A DNA stretch of 64,000 nucleotides from Beta vulgaris subsp. vulgaris. Lineage: Eukaryota; Streptophyta; Magnoliopsida; Caryophyllales; Amaranthaceae. Below are positions 22,786 to 36,000 of this stretch, piece after piece (the first letter of the stretch is position 1; the number at the start of each line of letters is the position of its first letter). The translations under genes and the position numbers were made by a program. The notes beneath the pieces were generated by a model. The model made no database searches. It had not been told where the DNA came from and saw nothing but the letters and a program-made list of their open reading frames with translations. The stretch lies in the NCBI RefSeq assembly GCF_026745355.1, contig NC_079202.1, positions 31,757,145-31,821,144 on the forward strand, in the 5' to 3' direction.

Positions 22786-23444
22786 AGAATTTTTAGTTGC
22801 ACCATTTGCTTTTTCACATTTGTCAAGACGATTCTTTGAACGTTAATATTTCTTTTTGGGTATAATAAAAAGGAAAAATAGTCAAGAATAAGTCAACCTT
22901 TGCGTTGACCGCTTTTAACAAGTCAACCTTCATTTATTCCAGTAACAAGTAAAGCTTGTACATGAATTAGCTTATAACAAGTTTTTTTACTTATAACCTG
23001 AACAACCCCTACAATTTTGTTTAGTTTTAACAGGTGTGTATTCTAGAACTCATTAAATTGTTCTCTAGAACATATTTGCACTGCTTGAATTTGATAAAAG
23101 TTCTGTGAGAAACTTAAAACTGAACAAAATTGTAGGGGTTGTTCAGGTCATAAGTAAAAAAAACTCATTAAAAGCTAATTCATGTACAAGCTTTACTTGT
23201 TACTGGAATAAATGAAGGTTGACTTGTTAAAAGCGGTCAACGCAAAGGTTGACTTATTCTTGACAATTTTTCCTAATAAAAATTATAAAAATTTAATATT
23301 TGAAATCCTCGCATTGAGACAAATCTAACATGACCCCACTTAACTATGTATTTTTCTTATATAATAATTCGAGATAGTTTAACAAAGTTAGTTGATTAAT
23401 AGTGCCAAAAAATCAAATGTTGCAACTAAAAAAATATGGAGGTA
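22786..23444. mobile_element. Stowaway-like MITE, split by a second MITE
   Basis: The left end carries TTTTTAGTTGCACCATTTGC (about 22,791). The right end carries the inverse, GTTGCAACTAAAAAAATATG followed by GAGGTAGTA (about 23,419-23,446). Internal text after the nested element (TATAAAAATTTAATATTTGA, then GCATTGAGACAAATCTAAC) is the same as inside the Stowaway-type copy at 44,605-44,859, which supports the family. The foldback element at 22,871-23,274 interrupts it. Confidence 0.55.
22871..23274. mobile_element. Long-armed foldback MITE nested in another MITE
   Basis: The left arm (22,871 to about 23,035) and right arm (about 23,115-23,274) are near-perfect inverted copies of about 160 bases. 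Landmarks are AGGAAAAATAGTCAAGAATA / AGGAAAAATTGTCAAGAATA at the tips, AAGTCAACCTTTGCGTTGAC, AACAAGTAAAGCTTGTACAT and ACAACCCCTACAATTTTGTT. The loop is about 80 bases. A direct repeat AATAAAA lies at 22864-22870 and 23275-23281. The high arm identity suggests a recent insertion. There is no coding sequence; the superfamily is not certain (MULE-like foldback is possible). Confidence 0.75.
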
Positions 23445-23826
23445 GTATAATAACTTATAACTAATAATTTTTTATTTGTTGAAGAATACCATAATAGTGG
23501 AGAAGAACAAAATAGCTAGAAAGGAATTGAACATAGTTGAGCATAATAGCTAGACAAGAACCAAAATATAATGTTCATAAGTGGCACCTATAGGCTATAT
23601 AACCCAAATTTCCAAAAGAGATCCACATGATACCCTTAGTGACTAACGGTCAATAACATTGTTAGTCATTAACTCCTAATATACCTAAATAACCCTCTAA
23701 CCCTTAACTTCCGCTGCCCTAGTCTCTCTAACCCAGTTCCCTCTCTTTCCTCCACTATTAACACCAACACCAATTGATCCAATTAACCCACTACTGCGCC
23801 ACCCCCTCTGTGACAGTTGCGCCACC

Positions 23827-24252
23827 TAGGGGTGGCAATGAGATGAGACAACTCGTGAGCTACTCGAGATCGACTCGGTCAAAACTCGACTCGAGTGAGC
23901 TCGAATCGAACTCGAGCTCGACTCGAGATGTTGGTGAGTCGAGTTAAGTAACTCGATACTCGACTCGAAAACTCGTGAGAAGCTTGAATACCTACTTATC
24001 AATAGCAAAATACCTAAATTCAATATTTTTCTACCTTATTGTTGCTTGTAACATGAGACACTTGCAAGCTACTCGAAATCTACTCGGTCAAAGCTCGACT
24101 CGGTCAAAACTCGACTCGGTCAACGCTCGGTCAAAACTCAGTCAAATCTCGACTCGAGTGAGCTCGACTCAACTCAAACTCGACTCGAAATGCGAACGAG
24201 TGGAGTCGAGCTAGCTCAAACTCGAACTCGACTCGCATCATTACCATCCCTA
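23827..24252. mobile_element. Non-autonomous hAT element, perfect 8-bp duplication
   Basis: GCGCCACC lies at 23819-23826 and again at 24253-24260, exactly flanking inverted ends TAGGGGTGGCAATGA and TCATTACCATCCCTA. The 426-bp interior is saturated with ACTCG / GAGCTCG / CTCGACTCG motifs on both sides of a short AT-rich centre (about 23,990-24,055). TAGGGGTGGCAA ends plus an 8-bp duplication are diagnostic of hAT elements. It is the same structural type as the 1093-2470 element but shorter and cleaner. No transposase is present. Confidence 0.85.
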
Positions 24253-24260
24253 GCGCCACC

Positions 24261-25416
24261 CCCCTTACTCCCTCCACCACCACTCCTCCCAAAATCCAAA
24301 CCCCTCCTTTCCAAAATGTCTCCATCAACACTACCACGTTTTGTCTTCTCCTTGAACTCCATCGTTGCCTGAAGGAAGCCATTGAAGAGCTCCAGCGCCA
24401 CCAACTCCGTTGTGCGCGCTGTTGCAGCGCGCAAGCCTACCACTCGCCTAAATTCTGGCCTATGGGATGAGGTAACGACATGGAAAGCTGAGGAGGAGAG
24501 ACAGAGACGGAGATGGAGGAGGAGAGGGTGGAGGCGGAGGAGGGAGGTGATGGTGATGATGGAGAGGAGAGAGTGGAAGTGATGGAGGTGGAGTAATTAA
24601 TAATGCATAACAGAGACTTTTTTTTGGTGGTGGGGACAGTGATAAGAAGTGAGAAGATGAGGAAGGAAGTAATAGATGAAGGTATGTAGTGAATTAAGTG
24701 GGTAATACTACTAGAATCCGTCTTAATTAAGGGATAGAGAAGGAAAGGAGAGATATTAGGCTAACCCTTAATTCTGCCTTTTTCTCTTTGATAATTAAAC
24801 TTAATTTTAAATTTCAATACTACCATGTGTTTATGATCAGTTGGTAAAAGAGTTATTTATAAACTAATAAAGATTTTTTAGACTATAATGACATTAGTTC
24901 CTTTTAAAAAACTAATTTTCCTTCGAATTCATTGAAAACCTATTTCATCCCCGTATTTAGAAAGATATGAATGAGGATATGTTTTTTTTAACGGAAAGTT
25001 ATGTCTATTTATAATTCTATACTCTAAAATACTTAATTTGAAACAATCTTTTTAGCAATTGTATATAGTGAAGCATCGTTAATGATACCGATTTATCAAC
25101 TATAACCATAAACACAAGGTTATTATTGAGAATTGAAATTAAGTATGGCTATGGAAGAGAAAAAGCCAAAACTCAGGATTACTCGCTGTGAATTTTTCTT
25201 GTAGGAAAAACTCTTAGAAAATGTTGCGATTTTTTTTTGGGAAAACAATATAGAGGTTGCTAATTACTAGAAAGTATTTTGGTAGTAATTTGAAAATTTT
25301 CTACGATTACCAAACTAAGTAATATCTCATGTTTAAACCAATCCCGTGGTAATTGTCTTTATTGAGCACAATTTAAAGTGGAACAAATTAAATACAATCT
25401 GTAATATAAACAATAA
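24261..25416. other. No gene recognised
   Basis: A GC-richer stretch to about 24,590 (CCACC-rich, then GGAGGAGAGACAGAGACGGAG purine-rich) contains overlapping short ORFs on both strands, all low in complexity. None is credible. From 24,600 the sequence is AT-rich and featureless. Confidence 0.4.
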
Positions 25417-25835
25417 CTAGTATTTTGGCCCGGGTTATTCCCCGGGTCAGTTAAATTATCAAATATATTATTATCCATATATAAATTTCATAATTGATTC
25501 TATTAGCTTTTTGTAATATTATGTCTAGTGCAAAGTTAGAAAATGATCGTTATGGCATGATAAGTTGTTCAAAAAGCTTATCTACATGTTTTTATAATTG
25601 CATATAATTATAAGACTAATATGTTTTACTTTGAAACATTAAGTATATATTGAAATTGTAATGGATTAGTGGTTAAACTCTTATATTTCATTTCAAACGT
25701 CAAGTGTTCAAATCCTAGTCACTATACATTGTTAATATTTTTGATTGAGATTATAAACATGTGTATTAGAAGTTTCGGAAGAGTGCCACATGGCGCCGTT
25801 CCTTTGATAGGAACTCCTTTTAATATATATGTTTC
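25417..25835 (-). mobile_element. Helitron-like element with embedded tRNA-like segment
   Basis: On the minus strand the 3' end reads ACCCGGGGAATAACCCGGGCC (a hairpin), then AAAATACTAG followed by T, the classic Helitron 3' hairpin-plus-CTAG terminus. The 5' end (near 25,835) is a degraded version of the TCTATACT...TTAAAAGG terminus seen at 45,356. The interior shares TATTATGTCTAGTGCAAA and TTATGGCATGATAAGTT with the copy at 44,316. A segment at about 25,662-25,727 has A-box-like (TTAGTGGTTAAACTC) and B-box-like (GTGTTCAAATCC) strings. It encodes no replicase. Confidence 0.6.
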
Positions 25836-26875
25836 TTCATATTGTTGTATGGAGTTATTCTCTGCGTGATGTAATGATTTTTTTTTTTGTGTTTCTAAAA
25901 TATGTTTTTTTCTTAAAAAAAAAATTCACATTTTTTTCATGATTTGCCTAAAAATATTATGTCACCATCATTTATTTGCTTCATGTAGTTAGTTTTTTTT
26001 ATTTTGTTTATGCAACACAAGGGTTAAATTAGTCATAGATTTAATGTTCTTTCACCCACATCATCCATTCTCTATCCTATAATCAACCTTTTCCCCACCA
26101 CATTAATTATTTATCATTTCATGTCCACTTATCTTAATTTCCATGAAAAATGATAAACAAAAACTATATAATGGGACGCATTATTTTAGACAGCCAATCA
26201 TATGGTGCACAAGGGCCATGAGTCTTCTTCTTTACGTTATTGCTTTCCCCTTTTTCGAACTCCTTTGTCCTTTATCATCGATAGGGATATTTTAGGTTGA
26301 CCTCCTAATTAGGTCAATTTCTAGTTTTCTTCTCCTGATAAAAAAACACTATATTACGAGATGAAGAAAGTATAATTCACCAAATAATCAATTAGTAGGA
26401 TCGTTTTTCTTCACCCTGATTTTTGTGAGACCAATAACCTAAAGGCTTTTTAGTAGGAAAATTTGCGAAAAACTTCATTATAAAATACCCTGAGAAATTA
26501 CCTAATAAAGAAATAGGCACAAAACTCAGCCATTGGTAACTTTTTGCCACAATATAAAATTATAAGTAATTTTGTGCCTCATTTTTTTATTAGAAGTTTC
26601 TTGCAAAAGTGCAATTTATGAGGTAGTTTCCAACAAATTTTACTTCATAATACTACTACTCTTAAATAAGTGAAACAATTTCTCAAAAAGCTTACATAAA
26701 AGATACAAGTATTTTACTTATTTTAAAACATAGAAAATGTTGTATTTATATTATCATCATTTGTACATTTAATTATTCAGCTCGCTCGCAGAAATGGGCA
26801 TCAAAAGATAAAAGATCAACTGAATCCTTCGTTGAAAAGTTGAGCATCTAGTATTATTAATAATCAAGTTTATAA
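25836..26875. other. AT-rich intergenic DNA, weak foldback
   Basis: No gene. Poly(T) runs occur near 25,880-25,940. A weak inverted repeat lies at about 26,455-26,640 (TAATAAAGAAATAGGCACAA on one arm; the inverse TTGTGCCTCATTTTTTTATT on the other), possibly a degraded MITE. The ACC1 3' end lies just beyond. Confidence 0.35.
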
Positions 26876-26881
26876 TTTATT
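26876..26881 (-). terminator. Candidate ACC1 polyadenylation signal
   Basis: AATAAA on the minus strand, about 195 bases downstream of the ACC1 stop codon, in AT-rich sequence. It is a reasonable position, but plant signals are loose and no transcript evidence is available. Confidence 0.35.
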
Positions 26882-27075
26882 ACAAAGATTGTTACAAAAT
26901 GGGGCAAACATAATCCACGATGAACTGCCAATTGAATTTTAAGATCTCCTATATATACAATCTGATGAATCAACCTGGTATAATAACTAACGAACACAAT
27001 TGGTGTACAGTAACTTTACCATCACCTGCCAAGGAGAAACCAAGAGAGTTTCACTTGAGCATGATCGTTATCGAT

Positions 27076-30000
27076 TCAATCGAGCACTCTCCGGAGTTCA
27101 TGTACTAGTTGTGCTCGCCTCGACGAATCCACCTGCATTGAGTTTCAATAGGTCACTTCTCGAGTACAAGAAATTAAGAGCAATTACACAGTACCTAAAA
27201 CAGACTGACCAAAAAAAAAGAAAAAACAACTTAGAATACCTTTTGAAGTAGGGCAGCAAGACCCTGAGGCAGAGCTCCCAAATCTGATGCCGAATTGCCA
27301 ATATTTGATAGCTGATGTAATACCTTCTGTACGCGCAACTCTTTTAGCTTCTCCTCGTAGTTGGCAGGATTGTCCTTCCATCTATAAAAAGCCTGATCAT
27401 CATCCCAACAAGCATTGGGTGTCTCTTGAGTACTGCTATCGGACTCGCAGAACCATTTGTTGATCAATTCCATGGCAGATTTATGGGTCAATCCTTCACC
27501 AGCAGCATCTCTAACGGTCTTGATAAGTGATTCCTCCATGACTCTCCTGTACAATCTCTTGTAGAAGAATGAACGAGAATTTCTCCAATCAAGGACTTCC
27601 CTGACAACACCTTTGGCAGCCATTCTAAAAGAAGTATCATGTAATTCAGCAAATTTGGTGGCAATCTGAGTATATACAGGCAGAAGTTGCTTCTCCCGAG
27701 CTTTTATTTGCTGCTGCAGGAGTTCAATATTAGCATAAGAATTATTGGTCTTGGCTTCTACAAGTTTTGCCTTGAAATCGATGAGCTGTTGATCAAGCCT
27801 TCCCATACACTCAACCAATTCCCTGGTTCTGAACTTGATTTCAATCATTCCTTCTGGCTCGAGAACATTTCCTTTAGCTGTCCGATCAGCATACATTTCG
27901 ATATGGTCTGAATTAATTCGACTATCCACAACAACCCATGCCCCACCACGAAGCTCCCCCATCATGGGGATATAAACAAAAACAGGTTGATTGTAAGTCC
28001 TAAGGTTCTCAACAATTGTAGACCCTGCCTGAAGGATCCCTTCAAACAGGTCCCTCTGCCCACCTGAGAACCCTCTCCAGTTAGCTAAAATGAAAAGTGG
28101 GAGTTCTTCCCTGTTGAAATCCAGCAGGGCTTGTGCTGTCTTGGTTGCAGAATCTGGGAACCATACTTGCCCCGCTTGTGGGACCACTCTCTCATGAGAG
28201 TCGAGCTGACCAGGATCTGCTGGGATAACTTGCATCACGGTCTGCGTCTCGACAGCCACTATACCAACTGGAATTCCTCCAAGTTTCGCCCTTCCTGTCA
28301 CAACTGTTCTTGCCCAGCCTTCGAGTGTTTCAACAAAACTATCCTTGTCAAAAATACCAGCAAGCCATTTGCCATTGGTGTCAAGTACACCAGATATAGC
28401 ACCACGGGGATCACAGGAATTTTCTGGCAAATACTCAACCTGTCTTTCTGGAGGGTCTAAAGAGCGTGAAATTGGAAGTTCACCCCCTGAATGAGATGGA
28501 ACATAGCTCAGCCACTTCACGATAGCTGAAATTCCTTCAAGATCATCAGACACTGTGAGATGCACAACCCCATTGGTGCCCATGATCTTTGGCCCACCAA
28601 GTTGCATGTGCGAACTGTAAACCTCGCGACCAAGTAGTTTATTTAACGCAGAGAAGCCAGTCAGAATGATGGGCTGATCAAGCCTCTGAATACAACGCAT
28701 CCCAAGGCGAGCAAGATAGGCACCGATGCCAACTGTTCTACCTGTAACAAAAGTAAGAGTAAATGTTTCCTTGTAAGCCCTTGAGTAGGCACTGGCTATA
28801 GCTCCACTTCCTGATAAGTTCTCAACACCTAGTCCGTCCTCCTTCCCTACAACAGTGTCTATAACAAATCGAGATTCTCCACTCTCGAGTTTTAACTCAT
28901 GGGCCATAACTGAGGATCCTATATGGCCGTAATCTTCAGGAGTTAAGTACACATACTGGAAACCACGCTCAGGGTTTGACTCGTCGGACCACCCAACTTT
29001 AAAGCAGGCTTTTACTTCTTCAGCAACACCAAGTCGAGCCCCTGAATTAGCAGCCAAATAAATCAGAGGAAGTTTCTTGGCACAGGCAAGATCTGTAACT
29101 GCAAGGAAGAAAGCATCTTCTCTTGGTCCAAAAGATCCAGCCTTGAAGGTGACATCATTTGCTACGACTAATATTGTCCTTCCATCAGGGAACTCGGGAG
29201 TTGACATTTCCATTGACCAGGCTACCATACCAACATCATTTAGACCAGGGCTGCGGTTTATTGGGACGAGTGGAGTACCCCAGGCACCTTTTGGATCAGC
29301 AAACACCAGCTCTGTTACTTGTAGAAGTACTTTGTCAAACGGTTTCTTCACATCTGGAGCCTGAGATGCCCATGATTGCTCCAGGGCAGCCAAGAAAGCC
29401 TGAAAACAGCAACACAAATAAGGTAAATCCATTGACCTCTAAGGGAAAATAAATAAGTCCTGCCAGGCTGCCACAAGCCAAGGCAACTTGGTCACTACTC
29501 ACTAGAATGTGAAGATATGATGCTTAAAAACCATAGGAGACCCTTGCATATTCAATGGAAATAGATTGGATACAATACGCAAGAACAGGTTTTAGGTGGA
29601 GCAGAGGGGGAGGGAAGTGGGGACAGGGGAAAGTGTAAATTTAAAACTCCCTACCAATGGGAAATCGTAGCAGTAGGTTGTGCTGCTTTTCATGGCCTGA
29701 AGTCGCTTACGAGCAAGGACCCCTAGTGGTTGATATGGTGCATTCACAGGTATCCCATGAAGGGGGCCGTGAACAGATACCGAATGGTAAACCATTTCAT
29801 GCAGGCAGTTATCCTCCAATTCACGGTAAACCTGTATATCAGTCATGTTATAAATTTATCAAACGCAAAATTTATTCATGTAAAAGATAGATAAAGAAAA
29901 TGGAAGAAATAATTTTATCTTCCTCGATCAATTTAGCACCAATATAGTAATCAGTACTAACTGGACTCGAAACATATGTTACTATGGTATTCGAATCTAT

Positions 30001-33000
30001 GCATCCAAACCATGTAATAGATATTCTGAAAAAGAACTGGTTACATTGACTTTTAATTAATATAAAGCACAATTACAATAACATTATGCATTTGCAGATT
30101 CAAAGAAAGCATTGAATGTCATCTTTGCAGGTTATACATCTTGATGCATAATTAGCCCCTGAGTTCATCTACTGAGAGTTGAGAGTAGGCTGGAAGGCTA
30201 AAGCGAAGAGATTATATATTGTACAATCTCTAAAGCATCTTCAGATGCGGCTTTTACATTTGACAAATTCAACAGATTCCAAGTGTGCAATTCATCGCAA
30301 TTCAAAGTAGATGATTTTTTCATTCTAAACTTTTACAAACACTAGTATGAAATTTCCATGGACTTATGCTCTGAATTCTAAACTTGCTTCCACCAAGCAA
30401 CTAGCAATTCCATCAACGTGTCATGAAAATCTAGCCTGATACTGATGGTAAAAACTATATCTATATCGTGGACGAGGTTTCTAAAAAGAGATGTTCAAAT
30501 TCAAACTTACATGTACGCTGCAGGTATGACCAGTCATATTAGTAACTGCGATTCTCCAAGAACCATTGGCTTTCCCTGAGGATGACATCCAAAGCTTCAC
30601 TTCCCACTCACAAACATTTAATCGATGCATTCTTACTCCAGAAAAACTGTGGATTTCACGCGCAAGCTCTTCCAAAAGGATCTGAACAGCTGCCTCTTCT
30701 TGTTGGTCACCTATGTTCACCTCCCTGTAAACAATTGGTAAAAATAACTCCCCTTTTAACAAAAAGTTGAAAAATAACCAACAAGGAGGTATGGAGCTAT
30801 AAATACCTGTGATATGGCACAAGATCAGGTATTTGTTGCTCTCTTACAATGTACAGGTACATATGAGCGTGATCAGGTTTCAAAGTAGCACTGTGCGCAT
30901 TAAGTTCCAGTTCTTCCATTGCAGCTGTTAAGGACCTTAATATGCTTCTTGAAGTAAAAGAGATGGGTCTTTGTGTTCGAAGAGTTTTTAGTTCGACCCC
31001 TGTGAACTCAGAGATGGGCTGTCTCACAAGTGTTCTCAAAAACATCCTCTGAATGGATGGCTTGTCCATGACAGTATACAGGTGCCATTGGCGATCCCGA
31101 GAAGGTGTATATTTAATATTTTCATAGCCCTTCAGCTTGTCCTAATTAAAAAAAAATAAAAAAATTAGAGGCCGTCAGTTCAGGACTGCACATTATATTA
31201 TTTAGGTGCTCTATAAACATTTTGGAAACTGGTTAGACCTAAACCGCATTAAAAGAGAGGAACAAAACCAAGCAGAAGAAAAAACAAAGTTAAGAGCCTC
31301 GTACCAGTTCCAAATACATAGATAGAGGAGGTTCCAAATGACGTAGTAAAGGCTCCTCACTGTAGTAACGTTTTTCTTCTGACCAGTAGAATGAATGCCT
31401 CATAGGGGTTCGGCCTTCATCTCTCTGTATGATGCAACTAATGACTCCAACACCAACAGCACGAAGACCTGAACTCACTTCTTGCTCTCTCAGAATTTTG
31501 GCCAACTTATCTATTCTCTCCTGAGCCTGATCTTCATCACCACTGCACATTAAGAAAAAACAGATGATAAGCTATTAAAATATGATAAATATTTTTGTAC
31601 ATACAATTCCACTCTGTAAACCACAGAAGCACAACAAACCCATTGAAGACTGAATCTGGGACACATTCCATCAGGTGCAAAAAAAAAGATTCAAGCACAG
31701 CACAGATGACAAAATTGAAGCATGGTGCATTGTTAACATAAGAAGAGTTTCTGAAGCCAATAGTATCATACTAGAGTTTTAATACCTATCCTGCAACAAG
31801 CTCATTTGGTTATTCACCCCCACTAGTGAGATATGAAACATGTTCCCATGGCTAACCGGTTCTAGAGAGCCACTGGAAATTGTATCATCGGAGTCATGAA
31901 TTGTTTCTCTCAATGCAGCAGTAATCACTGTTGGCAGAAACTGAAGAGATTTAATAACGACCATGGCCCCCCACTTTCTCTCACTGTGTTTCTCAGCAAG
32001 GGCTTTGTTAGAGGACAGATCATCAGAGACATTCGCGGTTTCAATGTGGTCCTCCATGAACTCCCAAGAAGCAATGAGACCAGATCTGTGCCACTGCATC
32101 CTGACACTTCCCTTGACAAGATAAGGCTGAAAAAAAGAGATTGCAAAACGAGGCATAAAAAGGAGTAATATAATGTGAAACTGTTTAAATAACAGTAAAG
32201 GCTTAACATGTGAAGTATATATTTACCTGATAAAGCCTCCGGACATAGGTCTCGACAACCCGCCTCTGTAGTGTGTGATCACTGTGATCAAACAAGCCTA
32301 CAAGGGCATCTTCAACAGCCAGTGGCGTACTCACAAGAGCCTCCATACGTTCATTAATAGCACTTTTTCTTTTTGGGGTATCCATATTTTCACCTTCCTC
32401 TGTAAACATTTCTAACTCGGAAAGGTTTCTAGCAATGTTTGAACGAAGCTCACTCAATTTGGTTTGTTCAAGTAATTGACTAGCTTTGAGTGCCAACTGC
32501 AATTATTGGAGTATTATAAGTCAGTTTCATCAGACTTCAACTACCACAGTCCACAGTAGCATACAGCTTGAAATCCCGCTGTATACTGAGATAAGCATAA
32601 GTCAGAGAATCACCGACCTCAGAGTACATCGTGTGGTTCAATTGTGAGAAACGAATAAGTTTCTCCCTGTATGCAGCAGGATTTGGGTAAACCAGTTGTT
32701 CCATGAGCCGTAGGATCAATTTGTTTTTGTTCTTAACACCCTGAAAGCCATAAAAATTACAGAAACAAGCCTGGATGAGATAAGGGAAGAAAAATCGATC
32801 AAGTCAGAATCTTATGTCACTTTTTATGAAGCATTTGGCATACCTGATGTGATAGTACGATGTCCACAACCTTTAACAGATCCTTGTTATACTGAAGGCG
32901 GAGACGTTCAATCACATCAGCCTGGATGGAATAACATCAGATTTATAAACTAATAGAGTATTTGGCAGGATCATAGACCATTAATATAAACAGACTCTTC

Positions 33001-36000
33001 TGGTCCAAAGCTAGACTAGCTACTAAAGCTGGCTGCAATGTACAAACATTACTACAAGTCAACAACATACGATCATATGCAATATGGGACTGTAATTCTG
33101 AAGGGACACTGGATGAATCTCTACTGTTTCTTCAGTGCATGTGAAGTCCACAGATTATTGGTCAACAGTTTGTAAAATAAGCAATTACTAATAGGGGACA
33201 AGTTTCAAAAGCTAGATAAACAGATCACAGAATGTAGCACAAAGCCCCTGTGAAACCATAATGCAATCAAAAAAATGATTGTACTGCATAGAAGAACAAA
33301 CCTGGATATTGTCATTGAACAATTCTTCAGCAGACAAATACTCTTCAAAAAGAGACTGAACAATAACACGGGCATGACTCTCTCTCCCGCCCTCGTAAGA
33401 CTTTGCAAGACTCATTAGAGGCTCAATCAGCCTCTCTTGAGCTCCTCTCTCTTTTTCAGGGCATGACCTTAAATGGGCCTGCGAAAAACAAACATATTAT
33501 GAACACGAGTAACTCCAACGATATGATTATTTACAGAATGGTAATTGGTAGAAAAGTCAGGCACTGACCTCAAGAACACTTTTCAGCAACTTAGCAGGAA
33601 ATTCAATGTTCTGGGAATTGGTAATTCCTTCAAAATCTCTATATTTTGATTCCAACTGAAATCCAAGCACAAGGAAAAGATGGGTCAATATTATGAGCAA
33701 TAGACAGCCAAAAAAAGAAGACTACAGACTACAGATGTTCAAACATGATCAGCATGGTAGAATGTAGAAACATACTTCATTTCTCAGATCTTTGGGAAGC
33801 CGTGTTGCTAGGACAGACAGGCATTCTTGCCATTGCAGGAAAGGAAGTTCAGGACTATCGAGGCAGATCAGCAAACTCTGTACTACCTGAGAAAACAAGA
33901 ATCTCATTTGTAAGAAAGCTTCCTAGTAAGGGAGCAAAATCTAGGTGCTCCAGCTCCATTAGACAACGCATATTCTGCTTCAGTCCCTTCAGAGGCTAGC
34001 CCATAAAATAATTACTGTATTTAGAGACATCACCAGCAATGCAACTATATAGATGTTCAGGGACAGTTAATCATGACCAGAATACGTACCTCGTTTATGT
34101 TGTGTTCATAACCCGCAAGAATCATCCGAGCTGCATTTAAACTTGCGGCGCACCTCTGATGAATTTTGCCTGAAATTGCAGTTGGTAATCCCAAGATAGG
34201 AAAGCTACCACGGAATGGTTCAGCTTTCCTTACAGCAGAAGGATCATCCAACTCTAATCTTGCTATAAGCTGACCAGCCTACACAGCAAGCACTAATATT
34301 GAATCAATATTGAACATTAGTGCTTAATTTAACATTCTTATAAGTCAAATGACGCTTACCTGCATCGCTTGACCTTCAGACATCTTAAACTGTATTATGC
34401 CAGATGCAGGAGAAAGCAAAGGCATACACATCTTCATAACCTCAACTTCAGCATACGGTGTATCTGCATCAATGTGACTATTATCTGGTACCAAATATCG
34501 CATCAGCTTACATGGTGTCTCCGCGATTAGCTTTGAAGGATCGTGATCGTTCTAGATACAGAAAAGTAGAATGTTTATACCAGGCTAGGCATTATAAAAG
34601 TTTCAACTACTTCCTCATTTTTTTAGTTGCACCATTTCAATTTGGGCACTATTCATCAACCAACTTAGAAGTAATTTACCATTATATAAGAAAAAACTTA
34701 GTAAAGTGGGATCTTGTTAGATTCATCTCAATATGAGGATTCCAAATATCAAATTCTTATGATATTTATTTCTACGCAGTTAGAGATATTAATATCCAAA
34801 GAAGGATGATGGAGTATGTGAAAAACCAAATAATGCAACTGAAAAAATTCAGAGATAGTATTATGCAAATAAAATACAAGACAATACCTGAAGCAAACAA
34901 GTTCTTCCATCAATAAGAAGCCGAGTTCCTGCTGCTTCTTCCTCAGCATATATCACGTGACTATTTCCGTCCAACTGCATCATATTTTGAAATACGATAT
35001 AGTTCAATTACTAATGATCGAAATCAAGAAATTTGAAGTTAGCAAACCAAACTGATCAGCAACTGTCCCTTTGGAAAGCACAGGATTTATTGTTGATGAA
35101 ACAACCTATCGCACTCGCTGGGCAATAGGATAGGGATATTGCAATAGGCAGTTAACATGATTATCTACATTCTTAAACATCAAGAATGCATAAAGAAAAG
35201 CTTTCTCAGAGAAAGTGTCCATTTCATGTTTAAGTATTTTAAAAATCTAAGGAACTACAAATATTTGGCCTCTCTATAACATGGATATTACTTTTGGGTA
35301 ACATTATGATTGGTTTAAACTCATGTACCACACTCTTAGTAAACTATTATCTGCTTTTTTTTTTGTAGTTGACAGCAGGTTGTCAATGCTCTTTGAATCC
35401 AGGGTCTTAATTTTATGTTATGATTATGAATACCATTTACTCTATACAGTATTAATAAATCAATAAAACAGCTATTACCTGCATCAATAGACCTCCATCT
35501 CTCAATGTATGTATTTCTGCCTCAATTTCTGACTCATTCATTCTCAGTCTGTAACTTCCAGGACCGCCCTTCACCAATTCAATCTGGGAAGCAGCAACCA
35601 TGTTATGGTGACTGTTAGAAATGTACTTTGAAGTGTTTAAATAGTACATCAATTAAAGCAGAAATTATTCATGAAGCAGAATAGAATCAAACATACGGTG
35701 TACTTGCTCCCCTCAATATTTAAAGAAACTTTGGAGTGGACAAGTGATATATGCTGCAATCACCATAAAAAATTAATGTGAATAAATGAAACAAACAATT
35801 AATATTGATACAGTAAATCTCAGGATGCTCTGGTGTTTTACATACCTTTGGAGGGATTTGACCCTTCTCAAGATAGCCAATATATTCTGAAACAGTAGCT
35901 GCACTACTAGCAGCTGCTTTCTGGAGATAAACAGCAGGTAAGGGAAGTGTAATTTAACAAATACATCAAAAAGAAAGATGAATATGACAGGAAGCTTTTG

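Noticed and set aside
20023..22788. Solo LTR with 5-bp duplication
   Set aside because: The left flank GCCCA has no partner at the right end and no second LTR exists, so only a tentative LTR-like call was kept.
24131..24582. Overlapping Arg/Glu- and Gly/Val-rich ORFs on both strands
   Set aside because: They overlap the hAT end and a purine-rich low-complexity tract; no motif, splice pattern or start context.
25660..25730. Possible tRNA gene
   Set aside because: Only the A- and B-box-like strings fit. No cloverleaf with acceptor stem and anticodon arm can be folded by eye, and the segment is shared with another repeat copy.
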